Both the position numbers and the translations under genes were made by a program. The notes beneath the pieces were generated by a model. It did not search any database. It had not been told where the DNA came from and saw only the letters and a list, made by a program, of their open reading frames with translations. Source: Terriglobia bacterium (GTDB lineage Bacteria; Acidobacteriota; Terriglobia; Terriglobales; Acidobacteriaceae). From it: a stretch of DNA of 64,000 nucleotides. Where the stretch lies: positions 124,001-188,000 of the forward strand of contig JAIQFO010000002.1 in the NCBI GenBank assembly GCA_020073215.1, written 5' to 3'. Of this stretch, positions 44,743-53,957 are shown in pieces; positions within the stretch are counted from its first letter, which is position 1; each line of letters begins with the position of its first letter.

Positions 44743-44763
44743 GGCACGGCTGAAAGCGGTGCC
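44743..44763. repeat. Single hairpin of the twin-hairpin family between DUF302 and CGGC genes
   Basis: GGCACGGC-TGAAA-GCGGTGCC with a mismatch in the stem and a CTTCCC tail, as in the copy at 62.0 kb. It lies between two convergent genes and could work as a bidirectional terminator. Confidence 0.5.
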
Positions 44764-44802
44764 CTTCCCGACGCTCTCCAAACTCATCATGACGAATCCA
44801 GG

Positions 44803-45171
44803 CTAGGCCGGCGGCTTGGCGTTCGAGTAAGTCCCTAGCACAACTTCAACCCCGAATTTCTTCTCCAGCATAGTCTTTACCTCGTCATAGTCGAGGGGGC
44901 AGTTGCCGGTTTCCATGGCCGCTTTCATACACGTTCCCAAATGAAGAACCTCGATGTCGCGGCCCAAGTTCTTGGCCGTGTCGGTTAAGAGCTTGACGCG
45001 CGGCACGATCAAACCGGGACAGTCTCCACAATCGGTCATGGCGACCAGATCGATTTCGTCGTGTCGCGCGAATTCACCGTTCTTGTCGTGAATGCCCTTG
45101 TAGCAATTGGCGCAGGCAATGCAGGAGTGGTCTTTGATGCGCTTGCAGTATAGGATTGCGATTCTTGCCAT
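44803..45171 (-). CDS. CGGC-domain metal-binding protein
   Basis: The 122-residue protein fits the CGGC domain (PF08821): CIACANCYKG (about 18-27), MTDCGDCPGLIVPRVK (about 46-61) and HLGTCMKAAMETGNC (about 77-91), a set of cysteines likely to bind a metal or a cluster. The ending GVEVVLGTYSNAKPP is typical of the family. Function unknown; it occurs in many anaerobes. It converges on the DUF302 gene and a repeat lies before its start. Confidence 0.8.
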   Translation of the reverse strand: MARIAILYCKRIKDHSCIACANCYKGIHDKNGEFARHDEIDLVAMTDCGDCPGLIVPRVKLLTDTAKNLGRDIEVLHLGTCMKAAMETGNCPLDYDEVKTMLEKKFGVEVVLGTYSNAKPPA

Positions 45172-45192
45172 AGTCTTCTCCTCCGAAAAACC

Positions 45193-45252
45193 GGCGCCCG
45201 CAGGCGCCTCCTAACACACAACTCACGGGGTGCCGAAGACACACCCTGATAC
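45193..45252. repeat. Twin-hairpin repeat, copy B
   Basis: GGCGCC-CGCA-GGCGCC (45193-45208) is followed, after 19 bases, by GGGTG-CCGAAGACA-CACCC (45228-45246) and TGATAC. The ending CCCTGATAC matches copy C at 56.88 kb. Confidence 0.65.
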
Positions 45253-45276
45253 ACATCGGACTTGCACCAGCAACGG

Positions 45277-45657
45277 CTACCCGTGAAGCTTGATCCACGC
45301 CAGATATCCCGCAAGCACCAGGCCGAACGCGGCGAGGAGCAGCGCGGAGACGTCAATGGTGAGGCTCGGGGGCTCGAAGGTTCCGCGGTCGATTTGGTCC
45401 CGGGTCTGGTGATAGCGCATGTGGCCGGCGAGAATCGCCAGCACGCCGGCGACGATCGCGACCATGCCCAGCCATGCGGTTAAGCCCGGCGTGGGAGCTA
45501 CCGCTTTCCCTTCAAACTGCAGAATCTCCTGCAGCGCGATGGAGAAGCGGCCGACGGCAAATCCGAACACGATCGTGGCCACGCCCGTGCGCAACCACGC
45601 CAGGAACGTCCGTTCATTGGCAAGGTGGTCGCGGGCGCGGTTGGGGTTGTCGGTCAT
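45277..45657 (-). CDS. YidH/DUF202-family membrane protein
   Basis: I start at 45657 (MTDNPNRARDHLANERTFLA), the common beginning of the DUF202 family, giving 126 residues; the ORF adds 12. ARDHLANERTFLAWLRTGVA is the signature helix, followed by two more membrane helices, WLGMVAIVAGVLAILAGHM and VSALLLAAFGLVLAGYLAW. The function of the family is unknown. It is divergent from ribA with a Crp/Fnr-type palindrome between them. Confidence 0.85.
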   Translation of the reverse strand: MTDNPNRARDHLANERTFLAWLRTGVATIVFGFAVGRFSIALQEILQFEGKAVAPTPGLTAWLGMVAIVAGVLAILAGHMRYHQTRDQIDRGTFEPPSLTIDVSALLLAAFGLVLAGYLAWIKLHG

Positions 45658-45786
45658 GCGGCAAATGGACTGGTCACGATTTCGCAAGACCAAGCAATGG
45701 TCACCCCTGTCGATATGCAGTTTCGGTCCCGCCAGAAGAGCTGTCTGTGAGCATGATCACGCAGGTTTGTGCGGACTGTCGCCGTG

Positions 45787-45800
45787 GTGACCGCGATCAC
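45787..45800. promoter_or_regulatory. Crp/Fnr-type palindrome GTGACCGCGATCAC
   Basis: Perfect GTGA-N6-TCAC, 97 bases before ribA and 129 before the divergent DUF202 gene. Confidence 0.6.
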
Positions 45801-45897
45801 ACAAAGGTGTGACCCCTCCCCCGGACGGCGGGCAGATACGCCTCTACAATTCATAAATAGAGGCCTTGATCATGGAACCTCGTGGAGCCGCCCGGCA

Positions 45898-46521
45898 ATG
45901 ATCCCTGCATTCCCTGCCCCCGTTCAACAGGTTGCGTCCGTGGATTTTCCCACCCAGTGGGGAAAGTTCCGAATGGTCGGGTTCGAGCGAGATCTGTCCC
46001 AGAACGGATGGTCTCGGCGGGAGAGTGCCCTAGCTTTGCTCATGGGCGACATTAAGACCAAGCCACCGCTTTTGAGAATCCATTCGCAGTGTCTCACCGG
46101 CGATACCCTCGGCTCCCTGCGCTGCGACTGCGGCCAGCAATTGCACATGTCATTTTCCATGATCGCGCGCGAAGGCGCGGGGATTCTGATCTACGAAGAG
46201 CAGGAGGGACGTGGGATCGGATTGAGGGCGAAACTGGAGGCCTACCAACTACAGGACCTGGGCCACGACACGGTCGAGGCGAACGAGGGACTCGGGCTCA
46301 AGGCCGATTACCGCGACTTCCGTCTGCCGGCGGAGATTCTACGGCAACTGGGAGTGTCCGCGGTTCGTTTGATTTCGAACAATCCGGACAAGATCGCGGC
46401 CTTGGAAGACGCAGGCATCACGGTTGTGGAGCGGGTTCCGTGCGAAGCGGGCCCGAATCCGAATGCGCTCAGATATTTGAAGACCAAGAAAGACAAGCTT
46501 GGTCAGCTATTGACGTTGTGA
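45898..46521 (+). CDS. ribA: GTP cyclohydrolase II
   Basis: The start at 45898 (MIPAFPAPVQQ) gives 207 residues, the usual length; the ORF track adds 43 shadow residues. Zinc ligands SQCLTGDTLGSLRCDCG (about 66) and the catalytic EEQEGRGIGLRAKLEAYQLQ (about 100) are intact, as is NNPDKIAALEDAGI. It opens the GTP ring, the first step of riboflavin synthesis. The next gene is a RibBA-type fusion whose own cyclohydrolase half is worn, so this stand-alone enzyme probably does that step. Confidence 0.95.
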   Translation: MIPAFPAPVQQVASVDFPTQWGKFRMVGFERDLSQNGWSRRESALALLMGDIKTKPPLLRIHSQCLTGDTLGSLRCDCGQQLHMSFSMIAREGAGILIYEEQEGRGIGLRAKLEAYQLQDLGHDTVEANEGLGLKADYRDFRLPAEILRQLGVSAVRLISNNPDKIAALEDAGITVVERVPCEAGPNPNALRYLKTKKDKLGQLLTL

Positions 46522-46626
46522 GGACGCGGCGTCCGGACGTTTTCAGCGCGCGTTCCGCAGCTTGTGGTGAAGGTCGGAGAGCAGTTCACGACCCTAGCCT
46601 TAATGAATTGCTATCGTGGGAATGAA

Positions 46627-46707
46627 TTGTCATCCTGAGCGAAGCGAAGGACTTGTTTTCCTCTGCTGCTGAAAGAAGCAGGTCCTTCGCTTCGCTCAGG
46701 ATGACAA
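46627..46707. repeat. REP-like palindrome, full copy (26-bp arms)
   Basis: Arms GTCATCCTGAGCGAAGCGAA(GGAC) and its reverse complement are perfect over 26 bp, with a 29-base loop. Right-arm copies occur at 55.07 and 59.77 kb. Such REP-like palindromes are moved by RAYT transposases, and a RAYT remnant lies at 54.9 kb. Confidence 0.85.
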
Positions 46708-46772
46708 ACTTTAGCAAAGAGAGTTTCAAGAAGAACGTGCTCTCGCATTCATAGGTTCCTAGGATTGCAACT

Positions 46773-47966
46773 ATGACTTCCAACCCAATTTTTACCGATG
46801 TGCAAACCGCGCTCTCGGAGCTTCGCGCCGGTCGAATGATTGTGGTCTGCGACGACGAAGACCGCGAAAACGAAGGCGATCTGACGATGGCGGCGGAAAA
46901 GGTCACTCCCGAAGCCATCAACTTCATGGCCAAGCACGGTCGCGGCCTGGTTTGTCTGGCGCTTCCGCCGGAGCGTCTCGACTACCTGCGACTGCCGCAG
47001 ATGAGCGCGCAAAACACCTCGCAGTTCGGTACGGCCTTTACGGAGTCGATCGACGCGATTGGCCGCGGGGTGACGACCGGTATCTCCGCCCAAGATCGCG
47101 CCAACACGATTCTCGCCGCCATCGATCCGGCAACGCGCCCCGCCGACCTGGCGCACCCGGGCCACGTGTTCCCTTTGCGCGCGCGCAAAGGCGGCGTGCT
47201 CGTGCGCGGAGGACAGACGGAAGCGTCGGTCGATCTCACGCGATTGGCCGGGTTGGTGCCCGCGGGCGTGATCTGCGAGATCATGAACGATGACGGCACC
47301 ATGGCTCGCGTTCCTGACCTGGCGAAGTTCTGTCAGCAACACCAATTGAAGATGCTGACGGTCGCCGAACTGATTCGCTACCGCATGGCGCACGAACGGT
47401 TGATTCATCGGGTGGGTGAATCGAACCTTCAGACCCGGCATGGCTCGTTCCGGATGCTTGCGTATGAATGCCAGGTCGATGGTGAATCGCACGTGGCCCT
47501 GGTCTGCGGTGATGTGGAGCACAGCGATCGCCCGGTGCTGGTGCGCATGCATCGTCACTGCCTGGTAAGCGACCTGTTTGGCAGCACCGAATGCCAGTGC
47601 GGCGCGGCCCTGCGCGGATCGCTCGAACAAATCGCGCGCGCCGGCGCGGGGGCCCTGATTTACCTTCACCAGAATTCACTCGGGTTCAAAGTTGAAGATA
47701 AGAGTCTGGCGTTTCACCGGGAACTGCCCAACCTCGCTTCTCTCGAAGACCAGCGGCGGCACCAGCGCGAGATCGGAATCGGTGCGCAGATCTTGTTGGA
47801 TTTGAATTTACGGCGCGTGCGCTTGCTCACTAACCATCCCCGCCGTGTGCTGGGTCTGGAAGGCTACGGCATTGAAATCGTCGATCAAGTCGCGATCCCG
47901 GCGGAATCAGGCGCCGCCGGTCAAGGGGATGGTTCCGGGTTTCGTCCCGCGGTAGCGCTGACCTGA
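46773..47966 (+). CDS. ribBA: 3,4-dihydroxy-2-butanone-4-phosphate synthase fused to a degenerate GTP cyclohydrolase II domain
   Basis: The 397-residue protein has an intact RibB half (1-205): [16 protein letters not shown] with the acidic metal ligands, [15 protein letters not shown]-like [17 protein letters not shown] and [13 protein letters not shown]. The RibA half starts near 207. Zinc cysteines remain ([16 protein letters not shown]) but the GDTLGS motif is SDLFGS, and EEQEGRGIGL is replaced by [13 protein letters not shown], losing the catalytic Arg-Gly-Ile-Gly loop. The second half is therefore probably inactive or regulatory. It lies 251 bases after ribA, with a REP-like palindrome between. 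Confidence 0.9.
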   Translation: MTSNPIFTDVQTALSELRAGRMIVVCDDEDRENEGDLTMAAEKVTPEAINFMAKHGRGLVCLALPPERLDYLRLPQMSAQNTSQFGTAFTESIDAIGRGVTTGISAQDRANTILAAIDPATRPADLAHPGHVFPLRARKGGVLVRGGQTEASVDLTRLAGLVPAGVICEIMNDDGTMARVPDLAKFCQQHQLKMLTVAELIRYRMAHERLIHRVGESNLQTRHGSFRMLAYECQVDGESHVALVCGDVEHSDRPVLVRMHRHCLVSDLFGSTECQCGAALRGSLEQIARAGAGALIYLHQNSLGFKVEDKSLAFHRELPNLASLEDQRRHQREIGIGAQILLDLNLRRVRLLTNHPRRVLGLEGYGIEIVDQVAIPAESGAAGQGDGSGFRPAVALT

Positions 47967-47996
47967 GTACGAAAGCAGCCACGGAATTCCGCGCCT

Positions 47997-49100
47997 CTAC
48001 TGAACCGACGCCAGGATGTAGTCCGCGAGCAATTTATCCGTCTGCTCGTGCATGCCTCGCGTGTTGTAATTGGTGCTCGTGATCGCGACCGCCATGTCGA
48101 GGTCCGGGAAAGCCAGCACCTTATTGCCTCCGTTGCCCGTCATGAAGAAGGCGCGGTAGCTTTTGCCATCGGCGGCCTTGAACGACTGCAGCCACCACAG
48201 GTAGCCGTACTCCTGGTGATCGTTAATTTCCGCGTGCGGAGTGGTGCTGGCCTCGACCCATGCCTGGTTAATCAGTTGCTGCGCGTTCGCGGATTTGTCG
48301 GGCCATTTGCCGCCGTCCAGATACAACTGTGCGATCTTGAGCAGGTCCGGACTGGTCAGCCGCAGGCCGCCTCCGGTCTGCGGGATGCCGAGCGGCGAAT
48401 AGACCCACGAGACATTCTCCGGCTTGATACCGAGCGGAGTGAAGAGCTTCTGCTGGGCATACTTATCGGTGCGTGTGCCGGTGGTTTTCTGGATCACCTC
48501 GCTCAGAGTGAACGCGCCTCCGGTGCAGTAGCTGAAATGACGGCCGTACTTTGGCGGGCCGGATTTCTCGCCGACTGTCATATGACCGGCGATAGGCAGG
48601 TCGAGGATGAATTGCGCCCAGTCTTCGATCAGGTACATGCGTTCCTCGTTGCCGCGTGAGGCATCGTTCCAATCGTCGCACTCGAGCGGCGAACTCATGG
48701 TGAGGAAGTCCTCGACCGTGATCTTGTCCTTGCGCGGATCGGGGTTTTGTAGCCTGCGCCGATGCTCGGGTAGCAAGGCGAGAATTCCTGCATCTACGCC
48801 GCTGAGTTTCTTTTCCTGGATGGCAAGTCCGATCAGAATGCTGGTGATGCTCTTGGTTGCCGAGCGCGTGTCTCGATGCGTGGCGGCATCGCCATCAAAA
48901 TAGCCTTCGTAGACCAGCTTGCCATGGCGCGCGATGAGCACGCTGCCGACCTTCTTGAACTCACCGGCCTTGATCGCCGCCTCCATCGCCTGGAGCTTGG
49001 CCGGGTTGATTTGGACCTCGGCGGTGTTGCCTTTTGTCCAGCCCGATTGGGCATTGGCCGTGAGCGACAAGAGGGCGAGCAAGAGCGTTGCGCGGATCAT
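47997..49100 (-). CDS. Exported serine hydrolase (beta-lactamase class C family)
   Basis: I take the start at 49100 (MIRATLLLALLSLTANA, a signal peptide), giving 367 residues and dropping 33 shadow residues. The catalytic Ser-x-x-Lys is in SATKSITSILIG (about 84), a Tyr motif in FSYCTGGAFTLSEVIQ, and a KTG-like FFMTGNGGNKVLAF near the end. Family members hydrolyse peptides, esters or beta-lactams in the periplasm; the substrate is not predictable. It is divergent from the aldehyde dehydrogenase. YSY of classical class C enzymes is Y-C-T here, so beta-lactamase activity is doubtful. Confidence 0.85.
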   Translation of the reverse strand: MIRATLLLALLSLTANAQSGWTKGNTAEVQINPAKLQAMEAAIKAGEFKKVGSVLIARHGKLVYEGYFDGDAATHRDTRSATKSITSILIGLAIQEKKLSGVDAGILALLPEHRRRLQNPDPRKDKITVEDFLTMSSPLECDDWNDASRGNEERMYLIEDWAQFILDLPIAGHMTVGEKSGPPKYGRHFSYCTGGAFTLSEVIQKTTGTRTDKYAQQKLFTPLGIKPENVSWVYSPLGIPQTGGGLRLTSPDLLKIAQLYLDGGKWPDKSANAQQLINQAWVEASTTPHAEINDHQEYGYLWWLQSFKAADGKSYRAFFMTGNGGNKVLAFPDLDMAVAITSTNYNTRGMHEQTDKLLADYILASVQ

Positions 49101-49295
49101 AGCTGGATTTGACGGGCGAGTCGGCAGAAGGTCCTGCGCGGTTAAGATTATCACGACGTCGAGATCGGGAGATTGAGTGTGCATCCGATCGCTGTACACC
49201 TTGGACGCGCGGAGCGTCGATCCAGTAGTATGGTGGGCCGGCTACAAAACGGCCGCCTGGTGCGGTTGGCCGCCCGGCGAAGGAGAGGAATCATC

Positions 49296-50660
49296 ATGGC
49301 GATAGCCACTACAAATCCAGCGACCGGCGAGGTCGTGAAGAGTTTCGAGCCTCTTACTGGGGCGCAGATTGAGCAGAAGTTGCAACTGGCGGCTTCCGCG
49401 TTCCGAAGCCATCGGCAGACGTCGTTCGCGGAACGCGCGGGCAAGATGATGCGCGCGGCCGAGATCCTGGAGAAGGAAAAGGACGAGTGCGCCCGTTTGA
49501 TGACGCTCGAAATGGGCAAGCCTTTGAAGGCCGCGGTGGGCGAGGCGCTGAAGTCCGCCACTGGATGCCGTTACTATGCCGAGCACGCCGAGAAATTTAT
49601 GGCGGACGAAATTGTGGAAGCGGGGGCGAAGCGCAGCTTCATCCGCTATCGGCCGATCGGTCCCATCCTGGCCATCATGCCGTGGAACTTTCCCTTCTGG
49701 CAGGTGTTTCGTTTTGCCGCGCCAGCGTTGATGGCGGGCAATGTCGGGCTGTTGAAACACGCTTCGAACGTTCCACAGTGCGCGCTGAAAATAGAGGACA
49801 TTCTTCACCGCGCCGGTTTTGCCGAAGGCGTGTTCCAGACGCTGCTGATCGGTTCGGGACCCGTGGATGGCATCCTGAACGACCCTCGCGTTGTGGCCGC
49901 GACGTTGACCGGCAGTGAACTGGCGGGGATTCAAGTTGGAGTTTCCGCGGCCAAGCGAATCAAGAAAGTTGTGCTGGAACTGGGCGGCAGCGATCCTTTC
50001 ATCGTGATGCCCAGCGCTGATCTGGATGCGGCGGTGGCCACTGCGGTCGACGCGCGCATTCAGAACAACGGCCAGTCTTGCATCGCGGCCAAGCGCTTTA
50101 TCGTGGCGGAAAAAATCGCGGACGAGTTCGAGCGCAAGTTCGTCGAACGCATGGCTGGGTTGCGCATCGGCGATCCCTTCGACCCGAATACTCAACTCGG
50201 TCCGCTGGTTAACGCCGACGCAGTGACTACTCTCGATGCCGACGTGAAAAAGACTGTGGCTGCTGGTGCGCGCGTGCTTACTGGTGGACATGCCTTGGAC
50301 CGTCGCGGTTACTTCTATGCGCCGACTGTGCTTGCCGACATTCCGAAAGATTCGCCGGCTTACAAGGAAGAATTCTTTGGTCCGGTCGCGTCGATCTTTC
50401 GCGTGAAGGATGTGGATCATGCAATCCAGATCGCGAACGACACTCGTTTCGGATTGGGCGCTAGCGCTTGGACGAACGATCCTGCGGAGACTGAACGGTT
50501 CATCAACGAACTCGATGCTGGAATGGTTTTCCTCAATAAGATGGTGGCTTCCGATCCGCGTTTGCCTTTTGGGGGCGTGAAGTCGTCGGGCCACGGACGC
50601 GAACTGGCGCTGCAAGGGATCCGCGAGTTTGTGAACGCTAAGACGGTTTGGATCCAGTAG
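49296..50660 (+). CDS. Aldehyde dehydrogenase, succinate-semialdehyde dehydrogenase-like
   Basis: The start at 49296 (MAIATTNPATGEVV) follows GGAG and gives 454 residues, typical of GabD-like NAD(P) enzymes. Motifs are GPILAIMPWNFPFWQVFRFA, KKVVLELGGSDPFIV with the catalytic Glu, NNGQSCIAAKRFIV with the catalytic Cys, and EEFFGPVASIFRV. It oxidises succinic semialdehyde or a similar aldehyde. It is the last ordinary gene before the lower-GC defence region. Confidence 0.9.
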   Translation: MAIATTNPATGEVVKSFEPLTGAQIEQKLQLAASAFRSHRQTSFAERAGKMMRAAEILEKEKDECARLMTLEMGKPLKAAVGEALKSATGCRYYAEHAEKFMADEIVEAGAKRSFIRYRPIGPILAIMPWNFPFWQVFRFAAPALMAGNVGLLKHASNVPQCALKIEDILHRAGFAEGVFQTLLIGSGPVDGILNDPRVVAATLTGSELAGIQVGVSAAKRIKKVVLELGGSDPFIVMPSADLDAAVATAVDARIQNNGQSCIAAKRFIVAEKIADEFERKFVERMAGLRIGDPFDPNTQLGPLVNADAVTTLDADVKKTVAAGARVLTGGHALDRRGYFYAPTVLADIPKDSPAYKEEFFGPVASIFRVKDVDHAIQIANDTRFGLGASAWTNDPAETERFINELDAGMVFLNKMVASDPRLPFGGVKSSGHGRELALQGIREFVNAKTVWIQ

Positions 50661-50807
50661 TTTTCTCCGTCTGTTCGCCTGAAAATAAATTTTTTGGTGG
50701 TCGCTTGGAAGGATGGATTTTTCTGCGTTTGGTGTTTACTGGTCGGTAACGGGGGTACCCCCCCTCCCATGACCGGTCTTTTGGAATCAATACTTTAGTC
50801 GGGTTCT

Positions 50808-50838
50808 CCCGCCAGGTCTTTGAGGAATAAAGACTTAT
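50808..50838 (-). repeat. CTCAAAGACCTGGCGG interspersed repeat, copy 4 (inverted)
   Basis: The reverse complement reads ATAAGTCTTTATTCCTCAAA followed by GACCTGGCGGGA, the best-conserved copy next to those at 8.9-9.1 kb. Confidence 0.75.
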
Positions 50839-51229
50839 AGGTAAAGTCTTTATTCTTCTTTCACTTAGGGGCGTTTCCGCAGCCGGTTCGGGCTCTGGGA
50901 TGTGGCTTTTGCTTCCTCGCGGCGTTGGACCCCCATTTCGTCCCGATCAAAAAGTCAAGCTTGACAAAACCGAGGCCGGGAGAGGGAGGCCTATTCCTGC
51001 GTCATGGCCACCCGCCGACGGGCGCGAAACTTGGCTTAGGAGAGCCAGCCCGGGCTTCCCTCAGTTTGTCGAAAGAAACTGTCAAAGAACGAGGTGTTGC
51101 CAGGACTGACCTACTTCTATTCTAACTCGGTAAGTCAAGCGGGAAAGGTAGGGACGGGGTTGCGGAGTCGGACGATGTTGGCGGCTCGGCAGGCCACTTC
51201 TCGAAAAGCGCGCGAAGCGGCGCACCCCG

Positions 51230-51379
51230 AGTTATTTCGGTACACGTTCAAAGGCAGACCCGGGTTATACTTCCCCGTTCAAGTGGCCCACCCGCCGCAC
51301 CTCCAGTTATTTCGGTACACGTTCAAAGGCAAACCCGCGTTATACTTCCCCGTTAAAGTGGCCCACCCGCCCACGGTGG
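51230..51379 (+). repeat. Tandem 75-base repeat (two units)
   Basis: Two units start AGTTATTTCGGTACACGTTC and each contains TTATACTTCCCCGTT and AGTGGCCCACCCGCC. They differ at only a handful of positions (for example AGACCCGGG against AAACCCGCG). They end about 60 bases before the Septu-like start, so each unit may carry promoter-like sequence. Confidence 0.8.
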
Positions 51380-51437
51380 CATAGTATTCTGTATCTCAGG
51401 CCGAATACCGGCCTAAACCGACGACAAGGAAGCATCT

Positions 51438-53012
51438 CTGGACTTCAAACGCATTAGCTTCACGAACAGCCGAGCAGCGAGCGGCGAGCACGTGTGTTTT
51501 CTAGTCGATGATAACTGGGACGACTTTGGTTACAAGACGCTTTTTCATTTGATCTATTTTGATGAAAAAGGCTCGCGAAGAGAACTCGGTCTGTTGAAAA
51601 TCATGAAGCGTGGTATGAAACTTGGACGAGTTGAAGTCAAGGACCATTTTCGGAAGCTCGACAAGACATACGCCTCTCTAGGCACCGATCAGAAGTTCTA
51701 TGAGAACATTACAGCCCTTGGCCCTGGAGTTGCCCAAGAAGTACTCGAGAGTCTCCGAGATGCGGCGTGGGACACGGAAATATATAGCCGGTTCAGGGAA
51801 GAGGATCCCTTTACGACCTCGCTAATGAGAGGGGTGAGAAACGCGGACGTTCGGAAGTTCGCCGATATTGCACACGGCCGGGCAACCTTAACCCCATATC
51901 GATTTGAGTACATGTTCCCAAATTCCGAAGGTCCGGGACTTCTTTTCCAAGTTACACCTCACGTTTTACCACCAACGAACATACACATAATCATCGGCCG
52001 CAATGGGGTGGGCAAGACGTGGTTGATCAATTCGTTGATTCACCTTCTATGCGACGGAGAATCCGCAAGTTCTGAGGCTGGGCGTCTCACGTTTACCATC
52101 CCTAGCGACGGGGAGGATGGGGACGGGACATTCGCAAACCTGATCAATGTAGCTTTCAGCGCGTTTGATGAAGTGGAATTTCCTGCCTCTCAAAAAGGCA
52201 CAAAGTCAGGCATCCAGTTGTCCTACATCGGTCTTCGGCGCCCAATCAAGACGCTAAAATCGCTGTCTGAGAGAACCAAAGGCATCAGCAGCAGAGACTC
52301 CAAGTCGACTCAAAAGACGCAATTAAAATCCCTCGGCGAGCTAGCAAATGAATTCTTAAATAGCCTTCTCATCTGTTTGCGCAGCTCGAAGAAAGACCTT
52401 TGGCTCTCGACTATGGCCATTTTGGAGAGTGATCCCATCTTCGGCAGCATGTGCCTGCGCGAACTGGCGGGCTGCGACGAGGAGGACATCACAAGACGGG
52501 CGAAACGCTTGTTTCTCTCGGGGAGCTCCGGGCATAAGATCGTTTTGTTGAGTCTTACGAGGCTCGTGGAGCTTGTTGAAGAGAGGACCCTCGTCCTGGT
52601 CGATGAGCCTGAGGCGCATCTTCATCCTCCCCTACAGTCCTCGTTTATCAGAGCTCTTTCGTCATTGCTGACCGTGCGCAATGGTTTGGCCATCCTTGCT
52701 ACTCACTCTCCCGTGATGTTGCAGGAAGTTCCGCGGGATTGTGTGTGGCTTCTCTTCAGAGAAGGAGCGGATACGTCCAGTCAACGGCCGCAGATAGAGA
52801 CATTTGCGGAAAATCTAGGAGTCCTCACCCGCGAAGTGTTCCGGCTAGAAATTACGCAGAGCGGTTACCACACTCTGCTGAGGGATGCTGTTAGGTCGAG
52901 TGAATCTATCGAGCAATTATTTGCAGATTTCCGAGAGCATCTTGGCACCGAGGGGAGGGCCGTCGCACGGAGTATTTGGAGACACAAGAGCCTGGGCGGC
53001 GAGCAAGATTGA
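51438..53012 (+). CDS. AAA ATPase of a Septu-like (PtuA) defence pair
   Basis: The ORF track starts at a GTG (51492), but in-frame coding continues upstream to a CTG at 51438 (DFKRISFTNSRAASGEHV) that has an AAGGA site 7 bases before it; I take 51438, giving 524 residues. The ATPase has Walker A IIIGRNGVGKTWLIN (about 186) and Walker B TLVLVDEPEAHLHPPLQ (about 384), plus ATHSPVMLQEV, as in ABC/OLD-type AAA_21 proteins. No TOPRIM nuclease domain follows. The HNH gene overlaps by one base. This arrangement and size match PtuA of the Septu anti-phage system, in which the ATPase holds and controls the nuclease. GC is lower than in the neighbours, suggesting transfer. Confidence 0.78.
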   Translation: MDFKRISFTNSRAASGEHVCFLVDDNWDDFGYKTLFHLIYFDEKGSRRELGLLKIMKRGMKLGRVEVKDHFRKLDKTYASLGTDQKFYENITALGPGVAQEVLESLRDAAWDTEIYSRFREEDPFTTSLMRGVRNADVRKFADIAHGRATLTPYRFEYMFPNSEGPGLLFQVTPHVLPPTNIHIIIGRNGVGKTWLINSLIHLLCDGESASSEAGRLTFTIPSDGEDGDGTFANLINVAFSAFDEVEFPASQKGTKSGIQLSYIGLRRPIKTLKSLSERTKGISSRDSKSTQKTQLKSLGELANEFLNSLLICLRSSKKDLWLSTMAILESDPIFGSMCLRELAGCDEEDITRRAKRLFLSGSSGHKIVLLSLTRLVELVEERTLVLVDEPEAHLHPPLQSSFIRALSSLLTVRNGLAILATHSPVMLQEVPRDCVWLLFREGADTSSQRPQIETFAENLGVLTREVFRLEITQSGYHTLLRDAVRSSESIEQLFADFREHLGTEGRAVARSIWRHKSLGGEQD

Positions 53013-53872
53013 TGTATCACTTGCCTTTACCAGCCGCGCAAATAGCCGAGCTATATCCGAATTGTGCTAATAGGGCTGGCAACCTGCAGCTGCGAACAGC
53101 GTTACTTCAAGAAGGCGAGAGAGTCATTCAGCGCTCAGCTACTTACAACCAAATGGCACAAACGTCGACTCTTTATCAAATCGCTCAAGAAAATGCGGTG
53201 CATGTAAGTAATGCTGAGCTAAGTAATCTATACGAACGGGCACTCGTGAATGGCGGGGAACGTCCGACATACTTGGCCATCCGTGGAGCGGGTCTTTTCG
53301 GGCGATGCCCCCTGTGCGCCCAGCGCGATGTGGGGACATTGGATCATTACCTGCCAAGGGCATCTTTCCCAGAATTTGCGGTTCTCCCGGTGAATCTGGT
53401 GCCGTGCTGCTTCGATTGTAATCACGCCAAGCGAGAGCACACGCCAGCCGCTTTCGCAGAACAAATGTTCCACCCCTATTTCGACGATTGGAACGACCTA
53501 GAACTAATTCAAGCTACCATTGTTGTGGAAGACGCGGTTTACGCTGAGTTTGCCGTCAACGTTGATACATTACACCCTGTGGTTGCCGATCGTGCGGCTG
53601 CGCATTTCGAGACACTGGGTCTGGCGGCCCTCTATTCGGGTCACGCAAGCGTCGAACTTGTCCAGAGGAGAGCCGGTTTCTTGCTCACATTTGAGAATGG
53701 AGGGCCTGAGGCTCTTCAGGCGGAGCTATTGCGGGAGTCTCAAAGCAGGCGCGTACCTTTTCCAAACGCCTGGCAACCGGTGCTCTATCGAGCATTGGCT
53801 GACAGCGATGAGTTCGTTAATGGCGGCTTTTACGCCATCGATGATCAATTAGAAGTGGCGGGGGCTGATTAG
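53012..53872 (+). CDS. HNH nuclease of a Septu-like (PtuB) defence pair
   Basis: The ATG at 53012 overlaps the ATPase stop (TGATG), giving 286 residues. The HNH core is CPLCAQRDVGTLDHYLPRAS (about 99-118) followed by NLVPCCFDCNHAKRE (about 130-144): two zinc CxxC pairs, the catalytic DH, and the Asn. The rest is helical. In Septu, PtuB degrades DNA, or in related retron systems tRNA, on infection. No retron reverse transcriptase is in view. A target cannot be predicted. Confidence 0.8.
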   Translation: MYHLPLPAAQIAELYPNCANRAGNLQLRTALLQEGERVIQRSATYNQMAQTSTLYQIAQENAVHVSNAELSNLYERALVNGGERPTYLAIRGAGLFGRCPLCAQRDVGTLDHYLPRASFPEFAVLPVNLVPCCFDCNHAKREHTPAAFAEQMFHPYFDDWNDLELIQATIVVEDAVYAEFAVNVDTLHPVVADRAAAHFETLGLAALYSGHASVELVQRRAGFLLTFENGGPEALQAELLRESQSRRVPFPNAWQPVLYRALADSDEFVNGGFYAIDDQLEVAGAD

Positions 53873-53957
53873 CCTCGGTCTAGAATCGGAGTCCGTTAAA
53901 GGATAGGCCAGCCCCCCGTTGAAGAACACTCTCGATCGAGGCCGAGAAGGACTTTAT

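Larger units (their letters stand above)
50661..51437. other. Repeat-bearing intergenic region before the Septu-like operon
   Basis: This 777-base stretch holds an inverted copy of the CTCAAAGACCTGGCGG repeat (50808), a second fragment of it (about 50841), and a tandem pair of 75-base repeats (51230-51379). The plus-strand ORFs in it have no family resemblance. The promoter of the Septu-like operon should lie at its end. Confidence 0.6.

Noticed and set aside
51230-51379. Possible CRISPR array
   Set aside because: Only two units of 75 bases, directly joined with no spacers, and no cas genes in the window.
50900-51384. Small plus-strand ORFs before the Septu-like operon
   Set aside because: They run through repeats, have odd composition and no ribosome sites.
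52976-53011. Earlier start of the HNH gene given by the ORF track
   Set aside because: It lies inside the ATPase frame; the ATG at 53012 overlaps the stop in the usual way.
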